A stretch of DNA of 64,000 bases from Nonomuraea gerenzanensis (GCF_020215645.1 NZ_CP084058.1:8990001-9054000), one strand, 5' to 3'; positions 36,251-45,549 are shown, counted from the stretch's first letter. Numbers and translations: made by a program. Notes: generated from the sequence alone by a model not told the origin.

Positions 36251-38777
36251 AGGGGGCCGCGCGCCGCAGGAGCTCCAGCGTCCTGCGCATGCCGGCCTCG
36301 TTCCCGAGGCTGCGGTAGATGTCCCTGGCCTGCTCCAGCGGCTCCACCGCCGCCCCGCGCCCGCCCGCGTCCAGGTGCGCCTCGCCGAGGTAGCGCAGGC
36401 TCCTGGCCATCCACCACCGGTCCTCCAGCTCCGCGAACTCGTGCACCGCCCGCCGCAGCTCCTGCTCGGACTCCTCGATCCGGCCGAGCCTGGCCAGCGC
36501 CCGCCCTGCGGACACCGCGGTCCTGGCCACCCCCCACGAGTCGCCCAGCGCGAGGAGGATCTCCTCGCAGCGCCGCACGTGATCCAGCTCGCGCAGCCCG
36601 TTGTCGGGGTCGCCCACCTCGCCGGCGGCCCGCAGGCAGCGCGCCTCCTCCCACAGCTCCCCGCGCTGCTTGAACATCTCGCCGGCCCGGTCGAGGCTGA
36701 AGCCGGCCCTGGTGAACAGGTTCGCGGCCAGCCGGCGGTCGCCGTCGCGGTACTCGCCGCGGGCCTGGGCCGCCAGCACCTCGCCGTAGACGCGCAGGGT
36801 CTGCGCCTCGGAGTAGCGGTTGCCCTCCCGCTTGAAGATCTCCAGGGCGTCCTCCAGCAGCTCCCTGGCCTCCTCAGGCCGCCGCTCCGCCATCCGCATC
36901 TCGGCCAGGTTGCGCTGGGTGCGGGCCATCCACCACAGGTCGTCCTCGCCCTTGAACGCGGTGATGGCCCCGATCAGGTAGTCCTGCGCCCGGTCCAGGT
37001 TGCCGTCGCTGAACAGCGTCATGCCGATCGTGCGCATGGCCCTGGCCGCCCACCAGGACTCGCCCAGCTCTTCGAAGATCGCTAACGCTTGTTCCGACTC
37101 GGCCAGCCCGCGCTCGCGCAGGCCCAGCCCGCCGTGCACGGCCGCGGCGTCGAGCAGCGCGATGGCCAGCGAGCGGCGGTCGCCGCTCTGCTCCGCGGCC
37201 TGGCAGCCCAGCTCCGCCACGGCCACCCAGTCGGCCCAGTACGCGCGCAGCGAGTGGCACAGCGAGCAGAACGCCCTGGCCAGCCCCCACGTCAGCTCCC
37301 AGAGCCGGAGCTGGTGGGCCAGGTGGACCATGGCGATGAGCGAGAGCCGCTCGGCGTTGAGCCAGTCGCCCGCCCCGTGCTGCCCCTCGGCGCTGGCCCG
37401 CCGGCCGCCCCTGCTCCAGTCCTGCGGCCAGCGGTTCTGGGCGGCCTCCTCGGCGCGGCGGCGGTAGCCGTAGAGCACCCGCTCGATGGCGGCCCTGCGC
37501 CGCTCCTCCTCGTCCTGGCCGGCCAGCTCGGCGGCGAACACCCGGACCAGGTCGTGCAGGCGGTAGCGCATCGTGCCGGTCTGGTCGGTGCCCGAGCACT
37601 CGGCGAGCTGGGCGTCCATCAGCGCCTCCAGCTGGTCGGCGCCGTCGAGGCCGGAGCTGTCGAGCAGCTCGCCGGCCACCCAGCCGGGCACGTCGGGCGA
37701 GGTCAGCGCGCTGAGCAGGCGCAGCAGGCGGCGCTGCATGCCGGTGCAGTCGTCGTAGCTGAGCTGTACGGAGGCGCGCACGCTCTTGTCCACCGTGGGC
37801 GCCACTTCCAGCAGGTCGAGGATGCGCCGCGTGTCCGCGAGGCGGTTGGCCATCTCGCGCATCGTCCACTGCTCGCGGGTGGCCAGCCGGCCGCCGCAGA
37901 TGTTGATCGCCAGCGGCAGGTAGTCGCACAGCCGCACGACCTCCTTGGCGGCCTCCAGGTCGTCCACGACCCTGGCCCCGCCGGCCAGCCTGGCCAGCAG
38001 CTCCACCCCGTGCGCCTCGCTGAACTCGCCGAGCCGCGTGTCGTGCGTGCCGTTCAGGAAGAGCGGGGCGCGGGAGGTGACCAGCACCGCGCAGCCGGGC
38101 TCGGCCGGGATCAGCGGCTTGACCTGCTCGGCGGCGTGCGCGTTGTCCAGGCCGATGAGGATCCTGCGGCCCTTGGTCCAGGTCAGCCAGAGCTTGCGCA
38201 GCTCCTCCAGCCCGCCGGGATCGGTGGTCAGGCGCACGTCCAGCGCCCGCAGGAACCCGATCAGCACCTCGTCGGGCCGCACCGGGGCGTCCACGCCGCC
38301 GCGCAGGTCGGCGTAGAGCCGGCCGTCGGGGAACCAGCCGGCCACCTCCTGCCCGAACCTGGTCATCAGCGCCGACTTGCCGACGCCGCCGCGCCCGTAC
38401 ACGGAGACGACCAGGGGCGGCGAGAGGTCGGCGGACCCGCGCCGGGCGGAGAACACCTCGCGCAGCTCCGCCAGCGCCTCGGTGCGGCCGGTGAAGTGCT
38501 CGGGCACGGGCGGCCACTGGTCGGGGGCCGGCGGGCCGGGCTCCGACCGGGGCCGGGCCCTGCCGGCGCCGCCGCGCGACTCGGTGGTGGCCCAGGTGGT
38601 CAGGCCGACGAGCAGGGCCGCGGCCACGGTGACGCCGATCTTGGCGGCGGGCGGGATCTCCCACTCCACGGACGCGGCCAGCACACTCGCGGCGGCGGCG
38701 GCCAGACCGGCGGAGACGGGAGCCGCCCAGGGCATCCTTCTGCGTCGTGGTTCATCCGGAAGGTTGTCCCCTGTCAA
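36243..38777 (-). CDS. Membrane-anchored STAND (NB-ARC) ATPase with TPR repeats
   Basis: An 844-residue protein. Two hydrophobic helices lie near the N-terminus (about 20-65), then an NB-ARC domain with P-loop 'YGRGGVGKS' (127-135), 'ILIGLDNAHAAEQVKPLIPA' (Walker B region), 'LVTSRAPLF' and 'LPLAINICGGRLATREQWTM', then a long TPR-like helical region to the end ('QDYLIGAITAFKGEDDLWWM', 'RAVHEFAELEDRWWMARSLR'). No HTH is visible. I choose TTG 38777 because AAAGGGGGT precedes it; ATG 38735 would also keep the helices. A membrane-bound STAND protein could sense envelope or extracellular events. Confidence 0.83.
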   Translation of the reverse strand: MTGDNLPDEPRRRRMPWAAPVSAGLAAAAASVLAASVEWEIPPAAKIGVTVAAALLVGLTTWATTESRGGAGRARPRSEPGPPAPDQWPPVPEHFTGRTEALAELREVFSARRGSADLSPPLVVSVYGRGGVGKSALMTRFGQEVAGWFPDGRLYADLRGGVDAPVRPDEVLIGFLRALDVRLTTDPGGLEELRKLWLTWTKGRRILIGLDNAHAAEQVKPLIPAEPGCAVLVTSRAPLFLNGTHDTRLGEFSEAHGVELLARLAGGARVVDDLEAAKEVVRLCDYLPLAINICGGRLATREQWTMREMANRLADTRRILDLLEVAPTVDKSVRASVQLSYDDCTGMQRRLLRLLSALTSPDVPGWVAGELLDSSGLDGADQLEALMDAQLAECSGTDQTGTMRYRLHDLVRVFAAELAGQDEEERRRAAIERVLYGYRRRAEEAAQNRWPQDWSRGGRRASAEGQHGAGDWLNAERLSLIAMVHLAHQLRLWELTWGLARAFCSLCHSLRAYWADWVAVAELGCQAAEQSGDRRSLAIALLDAAAVHGGLGLRERGLAESEQALAIFEELGESWWAARAMRTIGMTLFSDGNLDRAQDYLIGAITAFKGEDDLWWMARTQRNLAEMRMAERRPEEARELLEDALEIFKREGNRYSEAQTLRVYGEVLAAQARGEYRDGDRRLAANLFTRAGFSLDRAGEMFKQRGELWEEARCLRAAGEVGDPDNGLRELDHVRRCEEILLALGDSWGVARTAVSAGRALARLGRIEESEQELRRAVHEFAELEDRWWMARSLRYLGEAHLDAGGRGAAVEPLEQARDIYRSLGNEAGMRRTLELLRRAAPST

Positions 38778-38781
38778 CGAA

Positions 38782-38798
38782 CACCCCCTTTGGGGGTG
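38782..38798 (-). promoter_or_regulatory. Palindrome overlapping the STAND gene ribosome binding site
   Basis: CACCCCCTTTGGGGGTG is a perfect 7-bp inverted repeat around TTT. On the minus strand it contains the probable Shine-Dalgarno sequence of the gene starting at 38777, so folding could hide that site. Regulation is inferred only from overlap. Confidence 0.4.
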
Positions 38799-38810
38799 AT
38801 TCAAGCCGAT

Positions 38811-38838
38811 GGGGTACGGCTCGCGCCAGCCGTACCCC
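38811..38838 (-). terminator. Hairpin terminator after the M6 protease gene
   Basis: GGGGTACGGCT and AGCCGTACCCC are perfect 11-bp arms around CGCGCC, 10 bp past the stop of the M6 protease gene and before the next gene on the same strand. It should separate the two transcripts. Confidence 0.8.
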
Positions 38839-38847
38839 ACCGTTCAC

Positions 38848-40974
38848 TCAGATTCCGATCACATGGCAGGTGGCCGTCATGGTCTTGCTCGGGTCGCTCT
38901 CCGAGGTGGCGGTGAGCTTGACCTTGGCCAGCCGGTCGCCGCCCGACTCGCGCACGGCGTTGACGGTCACGAGCGACTGCTTGCCGAAGGCGACGGAGGC
39001 CAGCGCGTTGGGCACCTGGGTGGTCCAGCCCTTGCCCTGGACCTCGGCCTTGAGGCGGTAGAGGTCGGACTTCAGGTACGTGCTGACGTCCTCCGGGTGC
39101 TGCCCCGGCGCCGGGGCCGCCTTGCCGGTGTTGAACAGCGGGAATTTGCAGGTGGAGACGTTCCTGGCGGTGGGGATGCCCGCGGCGGGCAGCAGCTTGA
39201 GCCCGCGCCGCTGCGGTCCGGCGCCGTCGAGCGAGCGGATCGCGACGGTGTAGGAGAGCTCACCCTCGCGGTTGCGGTGCACGTCGGTGATGTAGAAGTG
39301 CAGGCGGTTGGCCTCGTCGACGTACTCGTACTCGCTGCCGGAGTCGGTGCCCGCGTGGAAGAGGGCGTCGGAGAGCTGCCGGTAGTCGCCGATCGTGATC
39401 GGCACCTTGGTCCCGTCGGGCAGCACGTAGTCGGTCATGCCGATGTCCTGCGGGTTGGCGTCGATCACCCACTCGAACGCCGGGAGCTTCCAGCCGGGCC
39501 CGCGGTCCTCGTTCTTGGTCTTGGCCAGCAGCACGCCAGAGTCGGGGGTGAAGGAGTCGCTGCCCATGCGGTCCACGACCTCGACGGTGTAGTTCTCCCA
39601 GCCGCCGCCGTCGCACAGCGGGTCGGTGGTGACGTCGCAGGCGGGGCTCTTGTCACCGGTGTCGAAGGAGATGTTGACACCCGACAGCCCGTTCTCGCCC
39701 GGCTGCACGGACCGGGCCGTGACCCGCGCCGTGACCAGCCCCGACTCGTCGAGGGCCTCGCGCGAGAGCCGCAGCACGTTCTGCTCGTCCACCATGCCGA
39801 GCTTGATCTTGTTACGCAGCATGTGGTGGGCGCCCATGGACGCGCCGCCGGTGGGCGGGATCAGCCAGCGGGAGTGCGGGCCGCCTGGGCCGTTGAAGCT
39901 GCCGCGGCTGAGCATCTCCCAGATGCCGGTGTAGGCCCTGTTCACCGGGACGGCGTAGGGATTGTTGTAGTTGTCGGCGATGCCCATGATGTGGCTCAGC
40001 TCGTGGGCGTAGACCGCCATGCCCGAGCTCTCGGCCTGCACCGAGTCGATGCCGAAGCGGGCGTTGGGCCAGAAGCTGGAGCCGGCCTGCCAGGACGTCC
40101 ACTCCACGTAGCGGGTCGGCGACCAGTTGGGCAGCGCGGGATCGGGCGGACCCCACTCGTCGGTGACGTCCTCCTTGGTGGGGAACTTCATCATGCCGAA
40201 CTCCTGCCAGGTGGACGATTCGTCCTGGCCGGCGCTCAGGTAGAAGACGAAGTCGAACTGGGCGGCCACCTCGGGGCCGACGGCGGCGAGCCAGGCGGCG
40301 TTCCCGTCGGTACGCAGGTTCTTGGTGCAGGAGTCGCCCGCCGGACACGCCGACCGCTGGTACTCCATCGCGTACTCGTGGTCCTTGCCGGGCATCGTGT
40401 ACGGGCCGAACCCGGTCAGCTCCACGCCGATCCGCCCGCCGGAGTCCTCCATCCAGTACTCGTGGATGGTGTGCCCCTTGTTGAGGTCGTTCGGGGTGTT
40501 GAGGAAGTCCTGGTAGAACGTGGCGACCTGCTCGCGCGGGATGTCGTGGGCCTCGGCGCTCGGGTTGCCGAAGACCGTCGAGCCCTTGGGCTGGGTCACC
40601 ACGAACTGCTGGTTGGGGTAGTCGAGCAGGACGAGCGCGCCCTTGAAGGTGCGCTGCGAGCCCTTGACCGAGGGGTCGCTCCAGTTGGTGCCGGGCGGCT
40701 TCTTGTAGTCCGCCCACGTCATGTTGTCGGGGTTCTCCCAGTTCTGCGGGTCGATGGGCTTGAGGTTGCCCGGTAAGGGGCGGGTACGCAGGGCCTGGGC
40801 GTCGTCGAGGGGTGTGTCCGACTGCCAGGGCTGCGTCTGCGGCCAGTGGTCCAGCCGCCACGGGTGCTCAGGATCTTCGGGGGGTGCTGCGGAAGCAGGG
40901 GTCGCCATCAGGCTCACCGGGATCAGCACGATGGCCGCCAGCAAACCCTTCAGCAGCTTCTTCGGGGCGTTCAC
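38848..40974 (-). CDS. Secreted M6-like (immune inhibitor A-type) zinc metalloprotease
   Basis: A 708-residue exported protease. The signal peptide (basic MNAPKKLLKG start, hydrophobic core, cleavage near ASA at about 29) is clear. The zinc motif is 'YAHELSHIMGIADNY' (His324, Glu325, His328), and the domain includes 'GALVLLDYPNQQFVV' at its start, typical of M6 and related proteins. A C-terminal region of about 200 residues with 'NYTVEVVDRMGSDSFTPDSG' looks beta-rich. Start is GTG with a short leader. Probably a nutritional or developmental protease; the SSI inhibitor elsewhere in the window targets serine proteases, not this class. Confidence 0.88.
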   Translation of the reverse strand: MNAPKKLLKGLLAAIVLIPVSLMATPASAAPPEDPEHPWRLDHWPQTQPWQSDTPLDDAQALRTRPLPGNLKPIDPQNWENPDNMTWADYKKPPGTNWSDPSVKGSQRTFKGALVLLDYPNQQFVVTQPKGSTVFGNPSAEAHDIPREQVATFYQDFLNTPNDLNKGHTIHEYWMEDSGGRIGVELTGFGPYTMPGKDHEYAMEYQRSACPAGDSCTKNLRTDGNAAWLAAVGPEVAAQFDFVFYLSAGQDESSTWQEFGMMKFPTKEDVTDEWGPPDPALPNWSPTRYVEWTSWQAGSSFWPNARFGIDSVQAESSGMAVYAHELSHIMGIADNYNNPYAVPVNRAYTGIWEMLSRGSFNGPGGPHSRWLIPPTGGASMGAHHMLRNKIKLGMVDEQNVLRLSREALDESGLVTARVTARSVQPGENGLSGVNISFDTGDKSPACDVTTDPLCDGGGWENYTVEVVDRMGSDSFTPDSGVLLAKTKNEDRGPGWKLPAFEWVIDANPQDIGMTDYVLPDGTKVPITIGDYRQLSDALFHAGTDSGSEYEYVDEANRLHFYITDVHRNREGELSYTVAIRSLDGAGPQRRGLKLLPAAGIPTARNVSTCKFPLFNTGKAAPAPGQHPEDVSTYLKSDLYRLKAEVQGKGWTTQVPNALASVAFGKQSLVTVNAVRESGGDRLAKVKLTATSESDPSKTMTATCHVIGI

Positions 40975-41080
40975 GGATTGACGGTATAGACGTTATTGAC
41001 GGAGATCACCGAGCAGTTGTAGGGAAGACACGTAGTGGCGTTTCCGTCATTTGATGAAAAATCCACGTAGAGGCGGGACT

Positions 41081-42250
41081 GTGGCGGATCTTCAGCGGAC
41101 CGTTGACGAGCTCGCCGCCCGGCTCGACCGCCCCGCCCTGCTGGAGGACCGCGTCCAGCGCGTGGTGGCGTACAGCGAGCAGAGCGGCGCCATGGACGAC
41201 GTGCGCCGCGACTCGATCCTGCGCCGGCACACCGTGCCCGAGGTGCGGCAGTGGTTACGGGACGCGGGCATCCACGAGGCCACCGGGCCGCTGCGCACGC
41301 CCGGCGCCCCGCACCTGGGGCTGCTGCCGCGCGTCTGCGTGCCGATCAGGCACGCGGACGGGCTGCTCGGGTTCCTGTGGCTGATCGACGCGGAGCCGCC
41401 CATGTCGGACGCCGGCGTCGCCGAGGCGGCCGCCGCGGCACCCGGGCTGGCGCTGGCCCTGTTCCATGAGAGCCTGGCCAGCGGGCTGGCCTCGCACCGG
41501 GAGCTGGAGGCGGTCACCGGGCTGTTGCTCGGCGGGCGGGAGGCGGCCAAGGACGCCGCCGAGCAGCTCATCGAGGCCGGCGCGTTCCCGCAGGCGCAGC
41601 CGGTGAGCGTGCAGGTGGCCAGGCCGCGCGCGGCCGAGCCGGACGACGCGCTGCGGCTGGCGCTGGAGCAGGGGCTGCTCGCGCTGCGGCGGCGGCTGAG
41701 CGGGCACCACCCGCTGCATCTGGTGCGCTACGACCACGCCGTGCTGCTCACCGCCGGTCCGCCGGTCCCGGCCGACGACCTGCACGCGGCCATGCCGGTG
41801 CCGGTGGTCGTGGGGGTCGGCCGGCCGAGGCCGGCGCTGGTGCAGGCGGCCGGGTCGTACCGGGAGGCCAGGCACGCGGCCGAGGTGGGCGCGCGGGTGC
41901 CCGGTCTGGGGCGGACGGCGGAGTGGGCGCGGCTGGGCGTGTACCGGATGCTCACCCAGGTGCCGGACCAGGAGCTGCATCCGGGGCTCGAAGGGCTGCT
42001 CGCCGACGCGCAGTACCTGCCGCTGCTGGAGACGCTGGAGACGTACCTGGACCTGGCGGGCAGCGCGGTGGCGACCTCGCGCGCGCTGCGGCTGCACCGC
42101 ACCTCGCTGTACTACCGGCTACAGCGGGTGGAGGAGCTGGCGCGGACGGATCTGAAGGACGGCGGCGAGCGGCTGGCGCTGCACCTCAGCCTCAAGCTCG
42201 CGCGACTGTCGGGGCGCTACCTACCTAGGGATTCACATAGTTCGCCCTGA
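41081..42250 (+). CDS. PucR/CdaR-type helix-turn-helix regulator
   Basis: A 389-residue regulator. The C-terminal PucR HTH is clear: 'VATSRALRLHRTSLYYRLQR' followed by 'VEELARTDLKDGGERLALHL'. A GAF-like or sensor region covers the first 150 residues ('LLPRVCVPIRHADGLLGFLW'), with a GGDEF-like GfcD segment between. Such regulators respond to small metabolites (for example purine catabolites). I choose GTG 41081 with AGAGGCGGGA upstream instead of the open ATG at 41051. The amidohydrolase-like gene follows after 62 bp and is a candidate target or partner. Confidence 0.85.
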   Translation: MADLQRTVDELAARLDRPALLEDRVQRVVAYSEQSGAMDDVRRDSILRRHTVPEVRQWLRDAGIHEATGPLRTPGAPHLGLLPRVCVPIRHADGLLGFLWLIDAEPPMSDAGVAEAAAAAPGLALALFHESLASGLASHRELEAVTGLLLGGREAAKDAAEQLIEAGAFPQAQPVSVQVARPRAAEPDDALRLALEQGLLALRRRLSGHHPLHLVRYDHAVLLTAGPPVPADDLHAAMPVPVVVGVGRPRPALVQAAGSYREARHAAEVGARVPGLGRTAEWARLGVYRMLTQVPDQELHPGLEGLLADAQYLPLLETLETYLDLAGSAVATSRALRLHRTSLYYRLQRVEELARTDLKDGGERLALHLSLKLARLSGRYLPRDSHSSP

Positions 42251-42312
42251 TTGCGGTGATGTCTCGGATTCACGTTTAATGCTCTGAGGGCCAATTCTGA
42301 CGGGGAGTAGGA

Positions 42313-43314
42313 ATGCCGTCCGCGAAGCGTGCCAGGCAGCCGTTGGGCCGGCGCGCGCCCGCGCCGGTCGTGATCCACTCCGCGCCGCTCGTGCTGCCCA
42401 TGAGCGCCGAGCCCGTGCGCGGCGGCGCGGTGGCCACCAGGGGCGGGCGGGTGCTCGCCGTGGGCCCGCGCGTGGAGCTGCGGACGTCCTACCCGGCCGC
42501 CGAGGAGGTGCGCTGGCGCGGCATGATCGTGGCGGGACTGGTGGACGCGTGCTCCCCCGTGCCCTGCACCGCCCCCGGAGTGACGGCGCGCGCCCGGGTG
42601 GTGTCGGACCTGGCCGATCCCGGCGGCTTCCCCGGCATCTCCTACGTCAGGGTGACGAGCCGGAGCGAGGAGGAGTGGGAGGGCAGCGAGCGCGACGCCG
42701 TCATCACCGCCATCCGCGAGATCGACCGGCCGTGCGCGGTCGGGATCGCCGTGCACACCCGCGACTTCCAGGTGCTGGAGGACGTCGCCGTGCTGGCCAG
42801 GACCTTCGGGCTGCGGCTGCTGGTCGATCTGGCCCGGCACTCCCCCGCGACGCTGGACGAGGCCGGGGTGCTGGGGCCGCTGTGCCACGTGGTGTGCGCC
42901 AGGCCGCTGGACCCGGGCGAGCGCAAGCTGCTGCGGCTGCGCAGGACCGTGGTGGCCCTGTGCCCGGCGGCGGAGGACGCGCTGGCCCTGCTGGAGGAGG
43001 GCAACGTCGTCGCCTTCTGCGACACCGGCGACGTCGGGCCGCTCGGGTCGGCCGCGGCCGTGCGGCGGCGCGTGCGCGCGCTCGGCCTGCGGCCCCGCGG
43101 GCTGGACCGCCGGCTGGTGGAGGCCGCCACCCTGGGCGGGGCCAGGGCGCTGGGCATGGACCGGGGCAAGGACCGGATCGGGGCGCTGGCTCCCGGCGCC
43201 CGCGCCGACTTCGCCGTCTACGACGCCCGGGGGCGGTATCCGTACTCGGCGCTGCTGGCCGAGCCGCCGTGCCTGGGCACCGTCGTCGGCGGCACCCTGG
43301 CCAGAACGGCCTGA
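42313..43314 (+). CDS. Amidohydrolase-fold protein lacking metal ligands
   Basis: A 333-residue protein with the composite amidohydrolase layout: an N-terminal beta sandwich ('GAVATRGGRVLAVGPRVELR'), a barrel, and the typical ending 'RIGALAPGARADFAVYDARG'. The metal-binding HxH motif that should follow strand 1 ('lPGLVdaHtH') reads 'VAGLVDACSPVPCTAP', with no histidines, and the later conserved His and Asp positions also seem lost. The segment 'ATLGGARALGMDRGKDRIGA' still matches active relatives such as guanine or S-adenosylhomocysteine deaminases. It is shorter than those (about 450 residues), so it is probably a catalytically dead or repurposed homologue. The ATG follows GGGGAGTAGGA. Confidence 0.72.
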   Translation: MPSAKRARQPLGRRAPAPVVIHSAPLVLPMSAEPVRGGAVATRGGRVLAVGPRVELRTSYPAAEEVRWRGMIVAGLVDACSPVPCTAPGVTARARVVSDLADPGGFPGISYVRVTSRSEEEWEGSERDAVITAIREIDRPCAVGIAVHTRDFQVLEDVAVLARTFGLRLLVDLARHSPATLDEAGVLGPLCHVVCARPLDPGERKLLRLRRTVVALCPAAEDALALLEEGNVVAFCDTGDVGPLGSAAAVRRRVRALGLRPRGLDRRLVEAATLGGARALGMDRGKDRIGALAPGARADFAVYDARGRYPYSALLAEPPCLGTVVGGTLARTA

Positions 43315-43326
43315 CCCCGGGCCGCT

Positions 43327-43746
43327 TCACCGGAACTGGGCGTCCACCAGCACCAGCAGCTCGCGCAGCTGCTCACGCTGCTCCTCCGACAGCACGGCGA
43401 ACAGGTCCTCCCCCGCCTGCCTGCGCGCGTCGCGGGCCCGCTCCGCCAGCTCCCGCCCCTCAGGGGTGATCACGAGCAGCGTCGAGCGGCGGTTGGCCGG
43501 ATCGACCTCCCGGCGCACCAGCCCGGCCTCCTCCAGCGCGTCCACGACGGGGGTCAGCGAGCGCGGCACGATGCGCAGCTCGTCGGCGAGCGCGACCATG
43601 CGCAGGGGCCGCCCGGCGTCGGCGAGCGCCCGCAGCGCCCGCGCCTGGCCGGGGTTGAGCCCCAGCGGCACGAGCTGATGACTGTAACCGTGCCGCAACC
43701 GCTTGCCGACCAGGAACAAGAGCTCGGCGAGCTCCTTCTCTGCCAT
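43327..43746 (-). CDS. MarR-family transcriptional regulator (transporter-linked)
   Basis: A 139-residue winged-helix regulator. 'LGLNPGQARALRALADAGRP' opens the DNA-binding part; 'LADELRIVPRSLTPVVDALE' is the recognition region and 'RREVDPANRRSTLLVITPEG' the wing. It is divergent from the ABC exporter gene at 43816 across 69 bp, the classic arrangement for a repressor of a drug exporter. The intergenic region is AT-rich (AACAATTATGAGTTAAC). The upstream frame is open but shows no homology. Confidence 0.88.
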   Translation of the reverse strand: MAEKELAELLFLVGKRLRHGYSHQLVPLGLNPGQARALRALADAGRPLRMVALADELRIVPRSLTPVVDALEEAGLVRREVDPANRRSTLLVITPEGRELAERARDARRQAGEDLFAVLSEEQREQLRELLVLVDAQFR

Positions 43747-43774
43747 GCCGATCAGTTTAGCGGAACAATTATGA

Positions 43775-43784
43775 GTTAACCTCT
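43775..43784. promoter_or_regulatory. GTTAACCTCT element between marR-type gene and exporter
   Basis: The 10-mer GTTAACCTCT lies about 28 bp upstream of the MarR start; its reverse complement AGAGGTTAAC occurs at 46977-46986, about 32 bp upstream of the hsp20 start. Such an AT-rich 10-mer is unlikely twice in promoters by chance in this base composition, but two copies are weak evidence. Confidence 0.3.
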
Positions 43785-43815
43785 GTTTGAGTGGACATCT
43801 GAAAGGAGGCCCCAC

Positions 43816-45549
43816 TTGGCGGAGGAACCCCGTGCGCCGCTCGGGCGCATCGTCAAGCTGTTCGGCGCCTACCGCGGCCGCCTGAGTGTGGTGGCCTCGC
43901 TCATCGTGCTGTCGTCGCTGGTCTCGCTGGCCTCGCCGTTCCTGCTGCGCGAGGTGCTGGACGTGGCGATCCCGGCCAGGGACGCCGGGCTGCTCACGCT
44001 GCTGGCGCTGGGCATGGTCGCCGTGGCGGTCACGACGAGCGTGTTCGACACACTGCAGACGCTCGTCTCCACCACCGTCGGCCAGCGGGTGATGCACGAC
44101 CTGCGGATCGCGGTCTACACCCACCTCCAGCGGATGTCCCTGGCCTTCTTCACCAGGACCAGGACGGGCGAGGTGCAGTCGCGCATCGCCAACGACATCG
44201 GCGGCATGCAGTCGGTCGTCACCTCGACGGCCGCCTCCTTCGTCTCCAACCTGACCGGCGTGATCGCCACGATCGTCGCCATGGCCGCGCTCGACTGGCG
44301 GCTGACCCTGGTCTCGCTCGTGCTGCTGCCGCTGTTCGTGTGGATCAGCCGCAGGGTCGGCGCCGAGCGCAGGCGCATCACCGCCGAGCGCCAGCGCAAG
44401 CTGGCCGGCCTGGCCACCATGGTGCAGGAGTCGCTGTCGATCAGCGGCATCCTGCTGGGCCGCACGATGGGCCGCTCCACCGAGCTGACCGAGCGCTTCG
44501 GCAAGGCGTCGGACGAGCTGGCCGAGCTGGGGGTGCGGACCAGCATGGCGGGGCGGTGGCGGCAGTCGCTCATCCAGATCGTGATGGCGGCGATGCCCGC
44601 CACGATCTACTGGGCGGCCGGCCACACCAGCGCGATCTCGGTGGGCACGCTGGTGGCCTTCACCACGCTGCAGACCGGCCTGTTCAGGCCGGCCGTGTCG
44701 CTGCTGCGGCTCGGGGTCGAGGTGCAGACCTCGCTGGCGCTGTTCGGGCGCATCTTCGAGTATCTGGACCTGCCCGTGGACATCCGTCCCGGCACGCGCC
44801 GGCTCGACGGCGTACGCGGCGAGGTGCGTTTCGAGCACGTCGGCTTCTCCTACGGCGAGGAGCCCACGCTGACGGACGTGGACATCACCGTCCCCGCCGG
44901 CACGAGCGTGGCGATCGTCGGCGAGACCGGGTCGGGCAAGACCACGCTGAGCTACCTGCTCCCCCGGCTCTACGACGTCACCGGCGGCCGCGTCACGATC
45001 GACGGGGTGGACGTGCGGGAGCTGACGTTCGAGACGCTGAGCGACGCCGTGGGCGTGGTGTCGCAGGAGACGTACCTCTTCCACGCCTCGATCGCCGACA
45101 ACCTACGCTTCGCCCGCCCCTCGGCCACCGACGAGGAGCTGGAGGCGGCGGCGCGGGCGGCGCGCATCCACGACCACCTCGCCGCGCTGCCCGACGGCTA
45201 CGACACGCTGGTGGGCGAGCGCGGCTACCGGTTCTCCGGCGGGGAGAAGCAGCGCCTGGCCATCGCCCGCACGCTGCTGCGCGACCCGCCGGTGCTGATC
45301 CTCGACGAGGCCACCAGCTCGCTCGACACGCAGACGGAGCTGGCCGTGCAGCAGGCGCTCGACGCGCTGGCGCGGGGCCGTACGACGATCACGATCGCCC
45401 ACCGCCTGTCCACGATCCGCGACGCGGACCAGATCGTGGTGCTCGACCAGGGGCGCGTCGTGGAACGCGGCACCCACGACGAGCTGATGGCCCGCCGGGG
45501 CCACTACGCGGCGCTGGTGAGCCGCGATCAGCCCCTAGAACTCGTCTAA
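43816..45549 (+). CDS. ABC exporter (fused permease and ATPase, MdlB/MsbA-like)
   Basis: A 577-residue half-transporter. Six membrane helices occupy residues 20-310 ('SLIVLSSLVSLASPFLLREV' first), followed by the ATPase with Walker A 'GETGSGKTT' (from 369), signature 'YRFSGGEKQRLAIAR', Walker B 'VLILDEATSSLD' and the H-loop 'IAHRLSTI'. The start is TTG with AAAGGAGG at good spacing. It probably works as a homodimer, exporting a lipid or drug. The divergent MarR gene likely controls it. The MFS exporter downstream (104-bp gap) may be in the same transcript. Confidence 0.92.
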   Translation: MAEEPRAPLGRIVKLFGAYRGRLSVVASLIVLSSLVSLASPFLLREVLDVAIPARDAGLLTLLALGMVAVAVTTSVFDTLQTLVSTTVGQRVMHDLRIAVYTHLQRMSLAFFTRTRTGEVQSRIANDIGGMQSVVTSTAASFVSNLTGVIATIVAMAALDWRLTLVSLVLLPLFVWISRRVGAERRRITAERQRKLAGLATMVQESLSISGILLGRTMGRSTELTERFGKASDELAELGVRTSMAGRWRQSLIQIVMAAMPATIYWAAGHTSAISVGTLVAFTTLQTGLFRPAVSLLRLGVEVQTSLALFGRIFEYLDLPVDIRPGTRRLDGVRGEVRFEHVGFSYGEEPTLTDVDITVPAGTSVAIVGETGSGKTTLSYLLPRLYDVTGGRVTIDGVDVRELTFETLSDAVGVVSQETYLFHASIADNLRFARPSATDEELEAAARAARIHDHLAALPDGYDTLVGERGYRFSGGEKQRLAIARTLLRDPPVLILDEATSSLDTQTELAVQQALDALARGRTTITIAHRLSTIRDADQIVVLDQGRVVERGTHDELMARRGHYAALVSRDQPLELV

